Source: a virus. From it: DNA of 22,442 bases. The DNA lies in the IMG/VR virus record IMGVR_UViG_3300009173_000088, positions 1 through 22,442 of that record, one strand, 5' to 3'. Shown here piece after piece: positions 9,035 through 18,709 of this stretch. Position numbers and translations under genes: made by a program. Under the pieces are notes generated by a model that worked only from the letters and a program-made list of their open reading frames with translations, was not told where the DNA came from and made no database searches. Position 1 is the first letter of the stretch; each line of letters starts with the position of its first letter.

Positions 9035-10762
9035 ATGCCGGCCTTAGTAACAAACAAATTTAGAATGTTCAATGCAAGACAATTCCGGGAGTCTTTTGAC
9101 GAAGATTTCGGAATGACAACATTCGCGAATACAGTCGCAGGCGATACATACTTAGAATCTAATATGTATCTTTTCATCGGTGGTGTCCAAAACTGGGCTA
9201 ATGTAGCGGGAGCCGCGGCAGCAGATTCTGACACAACACCCCCTTCACCTACCGACGATGTATCAAACACCTATTATAGTCACTGGAAGGATATGATTGC
9301 AGCCAAAAAGGTTGTATCTACCGACGTGACACATTGTATTCCTAGATATAATTGGGCTAATAATACGCCTTATTATGCTTATGATAATACAGAACCTGGA
9401 ATGCTAGCACAATCATTTTATGTTATGACAGATGAATTTAACATTTATAAGTGCTTAGCGAACAATAACACATCCGGGAATAGTTTAGCTAAACCTACCG
9501 GACAGACAACAGCACTTGTTACGCCTGGATCTGATGGTTATAAGTGGAAATATATGTATACGATTTCCGCAGCATCAGCCTTAAAGTTTGTAACAACAAA
9601 TTATATTCCAGTACAACAAGTTAGATTTTCAAACGTTGTTATGGCTTCTGCCACTCAAGAAAATACTTTGCAAAGAGATGTTGAGAACGGCGCAGTTGAT
9701 GGAGCCATTAACATCTACAGAAAAACAGCTAATGGCACCGTTGGAGGATTAGAATATTTAATTTTTGAAACTAATACATTAGATAATGGTTTTGGTGGAG
9801 GATATAGTACTACTACAACTTCTTGTAGAATTCACAGCACAGCTTCGGCCGTAGATGACGTTTATGTCGGTTCAGATATTTTCTTTACTTCAGGAGATGC
9901 TGAAGGTTCAGGTGGAACTATTACAGATTATGATGCAACCACTAAAGTTGTAACTTTCAATCCGGCACTTTCTTCCGCTCCTGCTCAAGGCGATAATTTC
10001 CAAATAGCTCCCAGATTACAAATTTTAGGAGATGGTACTGGAGCAAATTGTAGATCTAATGGAACTAATGCATCTGGCTTAACCGATATTGTAACTATCG
10101 CAGCTGGATCCGGATATACAAATGCAGTAGTTAATGTTTTAGCAAATACTTCTTGGAATTTAGATGATGCCAAGGTAGTTGCCGCAATTGAACCTAAAGG
10201 TGGTCATGGATTTGATTCCGTTGAAGAATTAGGCGGATTTAATATAATGGTTAATGTTAGACTAGAAAATGATGAATCTGGCGAATTTACAGTTGCGAAT
10301 GATTTTAGAAAGATTGGATTAATTTCACATCCAAATGCTGCTAATACTACAGATGGATCAGATCTTGGAACTCCGGCAGTAATTTCTTTAGGAGATCAAG
10401 CTCTTAGATGTACACTTCAATCATTTTCTGGAGCAGCTTATATAGCAGATGATGTAGTAACAGGAGCTGAATCAGGAGCCACAGGAAGGGTTGTTGACTG
10501 GGCTTCCGGTACAAGTAAGTTGAGAATAACACAAGTTACAAAAGGAGCTAATTCAACCGTTGGTTGGGATACAACTCCTGGATCGTTTCAAGCTAATGAA
10601 GCTCTAACAATATCTGGTGCCGGAACTACGGCTAACACAAGTGTTATTGAAGGACCTGACTTGAAACAATATACTGGTGATATTCTGTATGTTGAAAATA
10701 GATCACCAATCTCAAGAGCTAGTGACCAAATTGAAGATGTGAAATTAATTATAAACTTCTAA
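9035..10762 (+). CDS. 8: Baseplate wedge protein gp8
   Basis: A 575-residue homologue of T4 gp8 (334 residues), the wedge protein that dimerises and bridges gp7, gp6 and gp10 in T4. Landmarks align well. The N-terminal VTNKFRMFNARQF corresponds to T4 VTSKFRTEKMLNF, VTHCIPRYNW (about 98-107) to the T4 AVIPRRDW region, DGYKWKYMYTI (167-177) to T4 DGYVWEYLFEI, and the C-terminal GDILYVENRSPISRASDQIE to T4 GEMIYMENRPPIIMAMDQTE. About 240 extra residues lie between the YMYTI motif and the C-terminal motif. They include a GSGYTNAVV beta repeat near residue 352 and a VVTGAESGATGRVV element (about 474-487). Such enlargement is seen in marine T4-like phages. The ATG start has GGAG eight bases upstream. 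A 21-base gap separates it from the next gene. Confidence 0.92.
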   Translation: MPALVTNKFRMFNARQFRESFDEDFGMTTFANTVAGDTYLESNMYLFIGGVQNWANVAGAAAADSDTTPPSPTDDVSNTYYSHWKDMIAAKKVVSTDVTHCIPRYNWANNTPYYAYDNTEPGMLAQSFYVMTDEFNIYKCLANNNTSGNSLAKPTGQTTALVTPGSDGYKWKYMYTISAASALKFVTTNYIPVQQVRFSNVVMASATQENTLQRDVENGAVDGAINIYRKTANGTVGGLEYLIFETNTLDNGFGGGYSTTTTSCRIHSTASAVDDVYVGSDIFFTSGDAEGSGGTITDYDATTKVVTFNPALSSAPAQGDNFQIAPRLQILGDGTGANCRSNGTNASGLTDIVTIAAGSGYTNAVVNVLANTSWNLDDAKVVAAIEPKGGHGFDSVEELGGFNIMVNVRLENDESGEFTVANDFRKIGLISHPNAANTTDGSDLGTPAVISLGDQALRCTLQSFSGAAYIADDVVTGAESGATGRVVDWASGTSKLRITQVTKGANSTVGWDTTPGSFQANEALTISGAGTTANTSVIEGPDLKQYTGDILYVENRSPISRASDQIEDVKLIINF

Positions 10763-10773
10763 AATTTTTAGAA
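10757..10773. repeat. Short A/T-rich inverted repeat at the end of gene 8
   Basis: TTCTAAAA and TTTTAGAA are perfect 8-base arms around a single T, overlapping the gene 8 stop codon and just before the GAAAGAGA ribosome binding site of the next gene. A realistic hairpin would pair only the outer TTCTA/TAGAA and would be weak. There is no GC-rich stem, so this is not a convincing terminator. It could modulate translation of the next gene, but chance is equally likely. Confidence 0.25.
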
Positions 10774-10783
10774 AGAGATATAA

Positions 10784-13700
10784 GTGTCTGGAGTAAAAAC
10801 AAATTTTAACATTGCACCATACTATGATGACTATGATAAAAATAAAAACTTTCATAGAATTTTATTCAGGCCTGGTTTTGCAGTTCAAGCAAGAGAGTTA
10901 ACTCAATTACAAACAATCTTACAAGAACAGGTATCTAGGTTTGGTGATAATATCTTCAAAGAAGGTAGTAAAGTTTTTGGTGGGGATGTTACCCTTAATA
11001 ATCAAGTTAATTCTTTAAAATTAGAATCTGCATTTGATAATGCAGATGTTGCCGTAACTAATTTTGCTCAAAAAACTATCACTGGTGGAACATCAGGAGC
11101 TAAAGGTTTAGTTATTCAAGCTGAGCCCGGAACTGTTTCAGATCAACCAACATTACTTTTTTCAAAATTGGGTGGTGGTGATTTTATAGACGGTGAAACA
11201 ATTTCTACTTTAGAAGGCGTGCCATGGCAAGCTAATACGGTTAGTTTAAGTGGAACTGCCGGTATCGCTGCAGCTCAAAATACTGCATCCATTGCAAGTA
11301 TTTCGGAAGGTGCTTTTTATATTAGTGGATTTTTTGTAGTTGTTCAAGATCAAACTATTTCATTAGACAAATATAGTAATAGTCCTACTAAGAGAATTGG
11401 ATTACTCGCTACTGAAGAAATCGTTCAGACAGATGATGATCCATCTATTTTGGATAATGCTCAAGGGACTGCCAACTATGCCGCTCCCGGTGCAGATAGA
11501 TTTGCTATAAATTTAACATTAGCGGCTCTAGATATAGTGACAGAAACAGTCGGAGCTGATGGAACAACGACTGTCACTAGTGACACTATTTCAGAATTTG
11601 CTGGTGAAAAATTTATAGAATTAACTAGAGTTGAATTAGGTGTTAAAACAACAGAAACGAAATATCCACTATATGCGGAAATTGAAAAGACAATGGCACG
11701 CAGAACTTTCGATGAAAGTGGAAGTTATACTGTTCGACCATTTGGAATTCAATTAAAAGATCATATAACCGGTAATAATTCTTTAATTTCTGCCGGATTA
11801 GAAGCAGGTAAGGCATATGTAAAGGGATATGAATATGAAAGTATCGCTACACGATATGTTGATGTTGAAAAAGGAAGAGATACTGCAGCTATTTCGGATT
11901 ATATAGTTGCTGCTGATTATGGAAATTCTTTATATCTCAATAAAGTTTTAGGAACGTTTGATATTTCTAAACACGAACTTGTCGACCTTCATTGTTGTGA
12001 TGCTGCAGTTGTTAACTCAGCAATAGGTGATTCAAATGCGCTGGAAAAATATAATCAAACAAAAATGGGTACAGCGAGAGTAAGATCGTTCGATTGGGAA
12101 CAAGCGGATCTAGTCACATCTAATACTACTCATTATCATTCAGTTTATTCGACACGAATATATGATATACGTTTAAATAAAACTATTAATGCGCAAGTTT
12201 CCGGAGAAGGTGATGATCTTATAACAATCGGAATGCCGGCAGACAAAACTTCTTATGCCAACGGAGCATATAAAGGAGCAACTCTCACAGTTAATACTAC
12301 ACTTGCCGGAGCTTCTACCAGCGATGTTGTTACTATCGCAGAATATATAGCTATTGGTTCCCAACATAAAGCAATAAGTAATACCGCATTATCACAAAAA
12401 GTTCAATCTAATTCAACTTTTTCTATTTCTTTTAAATTTCAAGATTTGGGATCTTTAATTGTCAAGCACGGAGCTAAAAGTCAATTAACTGAAGCTAATA
12501 GTTCATGTGTAGTTAAGACAACACAAGCCAATATAGATAAATTATCAAGATTTAATAATGATCCTGAAGGTACGGCTTTATTGGCTGGCACAAGTAAAAA
12601 TTCTTTAATTTTTCAATTACCATTTTCACCTTTAGCATCTATTCCGGATGGAATAACTTATACTTATAAAACATTTCAATCTGTATCTGTTCCCATTGCT
12701 GGAACAACAACTGTTTCAACCGCAACAGGATCTTTTATAGGAACAGGAAGTTTACCTGCTTCTACAGCAAAAGAATTATATTCCGTGGTTGTTAAAACAA
12801 TTGATAACCCTTCAAATCCTCCTATAGATAATGTTACAGGAGAAGAATTAACTGAGGGCCAAATATTAGAATTTTCTTCAGCAACTGGAAGAACAGCAAC
12901 CATTGATAGTGCATCTCAAACTACATTAAATTTAAATTCAAAAAATGGTGCATATCAAGTTGAAATTCTTTCAACTATTAGAACAGCAAATGCATCTCCA
13001 AGATCAAAAACTTTAACAATTGGAAATACTACAAATTTATCATCTAATACTGATATATCAAAAGGACAAGTTCATTTTATATTACCTAATAAACAAGCCG
13101 GTAAAAAAGATAACTTAATGATCTCAGATGTATTTAACTTAGTATATGTTATTGATTCCGGAGATAAATCAGCAGCCGTTACTTCAACACATTTAGCAGC
13201 CCTTAGAGATATAACATCGACAACAGCAAAGAATATTACAGCAAATTATGAATTAGATAATGGTCAAAGAGATAACTATTATGATCATGCGTCTATTATT
13301 TTAAAACCCGGAGCCGCTGGACCGAAAGGTCAAATGTTAGTAATCGTTGACCATTTTAGTAACCCTGCTCTCGATCCACCCATACAAGATGCCCTAGCAG
13401 GATACTTTTCGGTTCAATCGTATGCCGATGTAGGTGCTAACACTGGTTATCATTATGGTTTAAACGGAGTTAAGAGAGAAGGTCTTAATTTTGATAAAAT
13501 TCCTTCATTTACAAGTCCTACAACGGGCGAAGAAATTCAATTAAGAGATAGTATAGATTTTAGACCGTCGCGTTATTCTGCAAATAATGATAAAGGTTCT
13601 AATACAACAAATGATCTTACTTCTAATAATTCTGCTTTTCCATCATCTCAATTAGGAGCAGCTGGAGGCACTCCAGATCCAGAATATACATTGCAGTTTA

Positions 13701-16700
13701 ATACAAACTATTATTTGGGTCGAAAAGATAAACTAGTTTTATCTAAAGATAGAGTTTTTAGAGTTCTTAAAGGAGTTCCTTCGAGGGAACCAATTACTCC
13801 TCCAGACGATGATGATTCTATAACATTATATACCTTAACTATTCCTCCTTATACTTTTAATACCGGAGATATTAAAACCAAGTATATTGATAATAGACGA
13901 TATACAATGAGAGATATTGGTAAGTTAGAAAAAAGAATTGAAAATCTTGAATACTATACTGCATTATCAATGCTCGAAAAAGAAGCTGCTGCAACATCAA
14001 TATCGGGCGGATCAACAAAAGATTCTCTTTTTAATCCTGCCGGAGATAGATTTAAGAATGGTATTCTTGTAGATGGATTTAAAGGTCACTCTATAGGCGA
14101 CGTAATAAACACTGATTATTTATGTTCCATAGACATAGAAAAAAATGAATTAAGGCCTCCATTTAAAGCAGATGCCTTTAGTTTTCAATTATCAAAAGGA
14201 TCTAGTAATAATATTTCATACCATTTACCAGGTCCGGAATTAGCTACTTTACCATTTACAACAGCTAATCTAGTTAATCAACCATTGGCTAGTTCTTATA
14301 AAGCTATTAATCCTTATGCCTTAGCTCAATTTTCTGGAGGGATAAAAACATTTCCAGATTCTGATGTATGGTATGATTCTTCTATAAGACCAGAAGTGTT
14401 AGTTAATTTAGAAGGGGTTAATGATAATTGGCAATTCGGAGCTGTAAATGGTGGACACGGATCTCAATGGGATGATTGGACAAAAATTTGGACTGGCGAG
14501 CAAATTAACCCAGAACCAGAAATAAGTGTAAAAGATGCTGGAGCAACCTCAGGAGGAATAAGAAAAGCAACTCTAATTTCTCAAGGTCAAACTAGAAGAG
14601 GTATTACTTCGAAGAATATTCCTGATTCTATTAAAAGAAGTTTGGGCAATAAAGTCGCAGATATTTCTATGACTTTTTGGATGAAACCTCATTTACTTAA
14701 ATCACAATATGCCCCAGACGATGATAGAATTTATTTTGTTGCTAAAGGAATGAAACCATCAACAAATGTAGCGATATTTTTTGACGGCACGAATGTTACA
14801 GCTAATGTATATCCTATGCCTTTTCTTGTTCTTAATGCCGTGGATACTGCTAAACATTTAATTCAGGGAGAAACTCTTTCCGAAGGTGCTAATGTTTGTC
14901 AGATAATTATGCCAGAAAAAACTACCTCTGGTGGAACAGCAACTGGTTACATTAAAGTAATTAAAGCACATGATCAAAATGGTGATAATGCTGATATAGA
15001 TCAAACATTTAGTCCAAGTACAACAACTATTTTATCTTCCAATAGTGGAATTTCTGCCGTAGTTTCTAATAGAACTGTTCCCACAAAAGGACAGGCTTCT
15101 TACATGACAACCAATTTAGCCGGATCTTTTGCTGGCGTTCTTAGTTTACCTAAAGCCGCACATAAAGCCGGTGAAAGATTATTAAGAGTTACCGATGAAG
15201 TAAATGATAAGGTTGCAAATTCTACCATGGCTGCCGAATGTACTTTTCATGTAAGAGGTTTATTGGATGGTAGGGAAGCAACTTCAATTTCAACAAGACC
15301 ATCTACCTCGCGAAGAGAAGATGTTACTAATGAAAATGTTATAACAAGTGTTACTAGTAGAGTTGAAGGATCTCAAGGTTGGATGGATCCACTAACTCAA
15401 ACATTTATTGTTAATAAGAGTAATTATGTAGAAGGTGTTTTTGTTAAATCTGTTGATTTATTTTTTAGACAAAAAGCAACTGCTAATAGTTCTACACCCC
15501 AATTACCCGTTACTGTTCAAATTAGACCATTAATTAATGGGCTTCCGAGTTGCGGAACAATTTTACCATTTGCGGAAGCATCCTTAAAACCAGAATCAAT
15601 TCAAACTACTGTCTCTGCACCAGAAGCTGCAAATGCATTACATGTTACTACATTTGAATTCCCGGCACCGGTTTATTTAACTGGCGATGAATATGCATTA
15701 GTAATCATTTCTAATAGTAGTGAATATCAATTATGGACAGGAATACAGGGTCTAAATCCTTTAAGTACGGCTGCTATTAGTCCCAATTTTAGAATACCAA
15801 AACAACCGAATGTAGAAGACTTATATTTACCTACTAATGCAGGAGTTGTAAATAAATCTCCGGGCGAAGCTTTAATGATGAGAATCAACAGATGTCATTT
15901 TACAACAATGAATGAAGGTAATATAATCTTGATGTCTAATTCTACTAGCCAGTCTGCCGCAACATCTAATGTTTTTGCTGATGTATATAAACTTAATACA
16001 TCAATAATGCAATTTGATAGTTCAACAGTTGGATTTTCTTATAAAACTTCGAATACAGCCGGAAGTTATATCTCAACTAATTATGTTGCTGGCGAAAGAG
16101 ATAAAAATGTTTATCCTACTGAACGTATAATGATGCCGGCTAATACGGCTAATTCATTTAGTTGTCTTGTTGGAATTAGATCAACATCAAAATTTGTTTC
16201 CCCTGTTATTGATATTTCGAGATTTAGTTTAATAACTCTTGAAAATGATGTAGATAATGCAGCAATTGCAAATTCTCAAGTATATGTAATTAATGCAGGA
16301 GCTAATTATACATCTACAGCTGTTGCAACAGTAGACGGAGGAAATGGGACAGGCGCGCTGATAGATTTAACAATTACTTCGGGTGAGATTACAGCAGCAA
16401 CTGTATCAGCCGGTGGATCTAGCTATACAGGATCTCCAACGATAACCGTAACAGATCCTGCACATACAGGAGAGAACTTTTGTAATATAGTTATAAGTAG
16501 TGAATTAGATAGTCAAGGTGGACCGATCAATACTAAATATATAACAAGAAAGGTTAATCTTGAAGATGGTTTTGAAGCTGAAGATTTAAAAGTTATAGTT
16601 AATGCTTATAAACCAGAAAGTGCAAAAATACATGTATATGCAAAAGTATTGAGCCCAGACGACACAGAATCATTTGATGACAGAGGATATATTCAATTAG

Positions 16701-16915
16701 AACAAGAAACGGCAACTTCTGTTAATTCATTAAATGAAGATGATTTTAAAGAATTTTTATATAGATCCCCCGGTGATTCAATTGATTATGTAGATGATAA
16801 TGGAACGAATTATAAGAAGTTTAAAACCTTCGCAATTAAAGTATGTTTACTTTCAACTAGTACATTAGATGTACCAAGAGTGAAAGATTTAAGAGCAATA
16901 GCATTAGATGAATAA
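10784..16915 (+). CDS. Giant DUF4815-type virion structural protein
   Basis: A 2043-residue protein whose N-terminus carries the DUF4815 signature of T4-like marine phages: YYDDYDKNKNFHRILFRPGF, then VQARELTQLQTILQEQVSRFG and IFKEGSKVFGG (residues 13-67). A mixed helical/coiled segment (KLEKRIENLEYYTALSMLEKE, about 1046-1066) is followed by a DADAFSFQL-like PFKADAFSFQL strand. RIYFVAKGMKPSTNVAIFFDG (starting near residue 1315) is a beta-domain signature I recall from related phages. A galactose-binding or DUF4082-like beta domain (SVDLFFRQK, FEFPAPVYLTGDEYALVI) lies at about 1540-1660, and a G-x-Y beta repeat at about 1834-1895. The start is GTG with GAAAGAGA five bases upstream. Its place after gene 8 is where T4 has genes 9 to 12, so it may be a peripheral baseplate or fibre-attachment protein. 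That role is inference. Family membership is well supported. Confidence 0.85.
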   Translation: MSGVKTNFNIAPYYDDYDKNKNFHRILFRPGFAVQARELTQLQTILQEQVSRFGDNIFKEGSKVFGGDVTLNNQVNSLKLESAFDNADVAVTNFAQKTITGGTSGAKGLVIQAEPGTVSDQPTLLFSKLGGGDFIDGETISTLEGVPWQANTVSLSGTAGIAAAQNTASIASISEGAFYISGFFVVVQDQTISLDKYSNSPTKRIGLLATEEIVQTDDDPSILDNAQGTANYAAPGADRFAINLTLAALDIVTETVGADGTTTVTSDTISEFAGEKFIELTRVELGVKTTETKYPLYAEIEKTMARRTFDESGSYTVRPFGIQLKDHITGNNSLISAGLEAGKAYVKGYEYESIATRYVDVEKGRDTAAISDYIVAADYGNSLYLNKVLGTFDISKHELVDLHCCDAAVVNSAIGDSNALEKYNQTKMGTARVRSFDWEQADLVTSNTTHYHSVYSTRIYDIRLNKTINAQVSGEGDDLITIGMPADKTSYANGAYKGATLTVNTTLAGASTSDVVTIAEYIAIGSQHKAISNTALSQKVQSNSTFSISFKFQDLGSLIVKHGAKSQLTEANSSCVVKTTQANIDKLSRFNNDPEGTALLAGTSKNSLIFQLPFSPLASIPDGITYTYKTFQSVSVPIAGTTTVSTATGSFIGTGSLPASTAKELYSVVVKTIDNPSNPPIDNVTGEELTEGQILEFSSATGRTATIDSASQTTLNLNSKNGAYQVEILSTIRTANASPRSKTLTIGNTTNLSSNTDISKGQVHFILPNKQAGKKDNLMISDVFNLVYVIDSGDKSAAVTSTHLAALRDITSTTAKNITANYELDNGQRDNYYDHASIILKPGAAGPKGQMLVIVDHFSNPALDPPIQDALAGYFSVQSYADVGANTGYHYGLNGVKREGLNFDKIPSFTSPTTGEEIQLRDSIDFRPSRYSANNDKGSNTTNDLTSNNSAFPSSQLGAAGGTPDPEYTLQFNTNYYLGRKDKLVLSKDRVFRVLKGVPSREPITPPDDDDSITLYTLTIPPYTFNTGDIKTKYIDNRRYTMRDIGKLEKRIENLEYYTALSMLEKEAAATSISGGSTKDSLFNPAGDRFKNGILVDGFKGHSIGDVINTDYLCSIDIEKNELRPPFKADAFSFQLSKGSSNNISYHLPGPELATLPFTTANLVNQPLASSYKAINPYALAQFSGGIKTFPDSDVWYDSSIRPEVLVNLEGVNDNWQFGAVNGGHGSQWDDWTKIWTGEQINPEPEISVKDAGATSGGIRKATLISQGQTRRGITSKNIPDSIKRSLGNKVADISMTFWMKPHLLKSQYAPDDDRIYFVAKGMKPSTNVAIFFDGTNVTANVYPMPFLVLNAVDTAKHLIQGETLSEGANVCQIIMPEKTTSGGTATGYIKVIKAHDQNGDNADIDQTFSPSTTTILSSNSGISAVVSNRTVPTKGQASYMTTNLAGSFAGVLSLPKAAHKAGERLLRVTDEVNDKVANSTMAAECTFHVRGLLDGREATSISTRPSTSRREDVTNENVITSVTSRVEGSQGWMDPLTQTFIVNKSNYVEGVFVKSVDLFFRQKATANSSTPQLPVTVQIRPLINGLPSCGTILPFAEASLKPESIQTTVSAPEAANALHVTTFEFPAPVYLTGDEYALVIISNSSEYQLWTGIQGLNPLSTAAISPNFRIPKQPNVEDLYLPTNAGVVNKSPGEALMMRINRCHFTTMNEGNIILMSNSTSQSAATSNVFADVYKLNTSIMQFDSSTVGFSYKTSNTAGSYISTNYVAGERDKNVYPTERIMMPANTANSFSCLVGIRSTSKFVSPVIDISRFSLITLENDVDNAAIANSQVYVINAGANYTSTAVATVDGGNGTGALIDLTITSGEITAATVSAGGSSYTGSPTITVTDPAHTGENFCNIVISSELDSQGGPINTKYITRKVNLEDGFEAEDLKVIVNAYKPESAKIHVYAKVLSPDDTESFDDRGYIQLEQETATSVNSLNEDDFKEFLYRSPGDSIDYVDDNGTNYKKFKTFAIKVCLLSTSTLDVPRVKDLRAIALDE

Positions 16916-17165
16916 AAATATCCAAACAGAAGATCCGAGATTTGTTAGAGACGTACATTCTAAAGCTCTATTAAATACGGATAAAGATGCCCTAAATAAA
17001 CATAGATTGGAGCGCATGGCTGCAGCTAAACTAAAAGCGCAGCATGATGAAGCGCGCGAAACACAAGCCGCACATCATAAACAACTCCAAGAATTAAAGT
17101 CTACTGTGGATAAAATTGAAAAATTAATACATAAAGTTTTAGAAAAGGATAACAATGGCAGCTAA
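16908..17165 (+). CDS. Small helical coiled-coil protein of unknown function
   Basis: An 85-residue protein that overlaps the end of the DUF4815 gene by eight bases and the start of the next gene by eleven, which suggests translational coupling on both sides. After a motif reading DPRFVRDVHSKALLNTDKDA (residues 8-27), the rest is almost wholly predicted helix rich in Ala, Lys, Glu, Gln and His. A C-terminal heptad-like stretch has L/V/I at LQELKSTVDKIEKLIHKVL. The RDVHSKALLNTD segment resembles short proteins I recall at the same place in T4-like cyanophages, but no function is known to me. Possible roles are a trimerisation or attachment adaptor for the fibre protein encoded next, or a small virion protein. 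The start lacks a strong ribosome binding site, consistent with coupling to the upstream gene. Confidence 0.65.
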   Translation: MNKNIQTEDPRFVRDVHSKALLNTDKDALNKHRLERMAAAKLKAQHDEARETQAAHHKQLQELKSTVDKIEKLIHKVLEKDNNGS

Positions 17166-18690
17166 CGTAGCTTTATCAGATACGTTTGACTTATGGAGAA
17201 CGCGTACTAATCAACTATTAATGTACACTCAAATTCAGGGTGGCAAAGATGTTGTACACGTTTCTAATACTACTAATGCAACATCAACTACGACGGGTGC
17301 GATAACTTCAAACGGTGGTATTGGAATTTTGGAATCGGCTGTTGTTGGCGGTAGTGTTCTCATAAACACAAATTTAACTGTAGATAAAGATGTAGTAATA
17401 ACAGGAAATACTGATATCGGTGATACTTCTGCTGATACATTAACAATTAGTGCAAGAATAGATGCTGATGTAATTCCTTATACCGATGAAGCTAGAAATT
17501 TTGGTAATAGTACTTGGAGATGGGGAACAGTTCATGTAGGAGGCATTGCAGGATCAAATTCTTCCGCTTCATTACATATACCAGTAGGATCTAGTGCAGA
17601 AAGAGCCGGAGGAACAGGTTCAATTAGATGGAATACAACATTAAGTAGATTTGAAGGAAATACTGGTAGTTCTTTTTATCCTTTAGCTCAACCAGAAGAT
17701 CAAGATGGCGATACAAATATTACTACAGATAATGGTAGTGATGAAGATATAATCAGATTTTTTACTGGTAATTCTATAACTGAATCTACCGAGCGAATGA
17801 ATCTGGGAACTTCAGGTAATCTCGCAATCGGTACGGGTTCCACAACCGGCGATGCACAACTTCAAGTTAGCGGCACTGTAAACGTTGGCGGGACTACGAA
17901 TTTTGGAAATAGAGTTAATATAAGAGGAAATACTTATATCTATGATTCAGCCGAGTGGTGTAATGTTGCACCTTCTAGTTGGTTTCATATACATTCTCCA
18001 GATACTACCATCGATTCCGAAAACGTTATTATTACTGGTAATTTAGTTGTTCAAGGTACTAGAACTTATAATGATACAACAGTTACAGTTACTGAAGATA
18101 AAACTTTTGTAATTGGTTTAGCTGGAAACGTTTATAGTGATAGTGATGCCTCTTCTGGTACTATTACTTCGCAAAGAAATAATGCTACTGAAAATCACGG
18201 ATTATCAGTTTCAGATAAAGTTTTTATTGTGGTTGCCGGTACTTCTGGTTTAACAGATGAAGGAATTTATATAGTTGCAACAGTACCAACAGTTACAACA
18301 TTTACATTAACAGGTTATTCTGGCACCGGAACGTTTGATTGGGCTAAATGTCATACCGATGCACAAGCTAGTGGCGGAGGTCTAGTTATACCTGCTACAA
18401 CTAAACATTCATTTACATATGAAAGTTCTCTTAGCGCATGGTTAGTATCAGATGGTGGAAAAGTCAACGGAGCTTTTCAGGTAACTGGTACATCAGATTT
18501 TGATGGAGATTTAGATATTGATGCCGACGTTGTTCATGATGGAACTTTTACCCATGCAGGGACATTCAAAACTACTGCAGATACTACCGCAGCAGCAAAT
18601 TATTTTTTGAAGAGTGCGGATGCTGCTGGAACAAGTTCTTGGGTAGCATTTGGAATTTATGACTCATCCGGAACAAGACTCGGACCTTAA
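17155..18690 (+). CDS. Fibre-like beta-rich virion protein
   Basis: A 511-residue protein of low complexity, rich in Thr, Gly, Ser, Asn and Asp, typical of a phage fibre. The N-terminal helix DTFDLWRTRTNQLLMYTQ (about 9-26) resembles the attachment end of fibre-like proteins in marine T4-like phages. It is followed by strand repeats of the V-x-x-G-(N/T) type (VVITGNTDIGDTSADTL), a GSIRWNTTLSRFEGNTGSSF segment (about 153-172) like those found in tail-fibre shaft domains, and repeats of the same style near IITGNLVVQGTRTYND. The C-terminal part repeats short beta elements (GTSDFDGDLDIDADVVHDG) and ends SSGTRLGP. No peptidase or chaperone motif is visible. AAAAGGA at 17143-17149 precedes the ATG. 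Assignment as a fibre rests on composition and context; whether it is a short or a long fibre cannot be said. Confidence 0.7.
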   Translation: MAANVALSDTFDLWRTRTNQLLMYTQIQGGKDVVHVSNTTNATSTTTGAITSNGGIGILESAVVGGSVLINTNLTVDKDVVITGNTDIGDTSADTLTISARIDADVIPYTDEARNFGNSTWRWGTVHVGGIAGSNSSASLHIPVGSSAERAGGTGSIRWNTTLSRFEGNTGSSFYPLAQPEDQDGDTNITTDNGSDEDIIRFFTGNSITESTERMNLGTSGNLAIGTGSTTGDAQLQVSGTVNVGGTTNFGNRVNIRGNTYIYDSAEWCNVAPSSWFHIHSPDTTIDSENVIITGNLVVQGTRTYNDTTVTVTEDKTFVIGLAGNVYSDSDASSGTITSQRNNATENHGLSVSDKVFIVVAGTSGLTDEGIYIVATVPTVTTFTLTGYSGTGTFDWAKCHTDAQASGGGLVIPATTKHSFTYESSLSAWLVSDGGKVNGAFQVTGTSDFDGDLDIDADVVHDGTFTHAGTFKTTADTTAAANYFLKSADAAGTSSWVAFGIYDSSGTRLGP

Positions 18691-18709
18691 TTAAAAACGA
18701 TGAAAACAA

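Noticed and set aside
10757-10773. Rho-independent terminator after gene 8
   Set aside because: The inverted repeat is wholly A/T with one G/C pair, would form only a weak stem and is followed directly by the next gene's ribosome binding site.
2361-16915. Frameshifts or artificial fusions explaining the two giant genes
   Set aside because: Both frames are continuous, with matching composition throughout and family signatures spread along their length. No internal start with its own ribosome binding site stands out.
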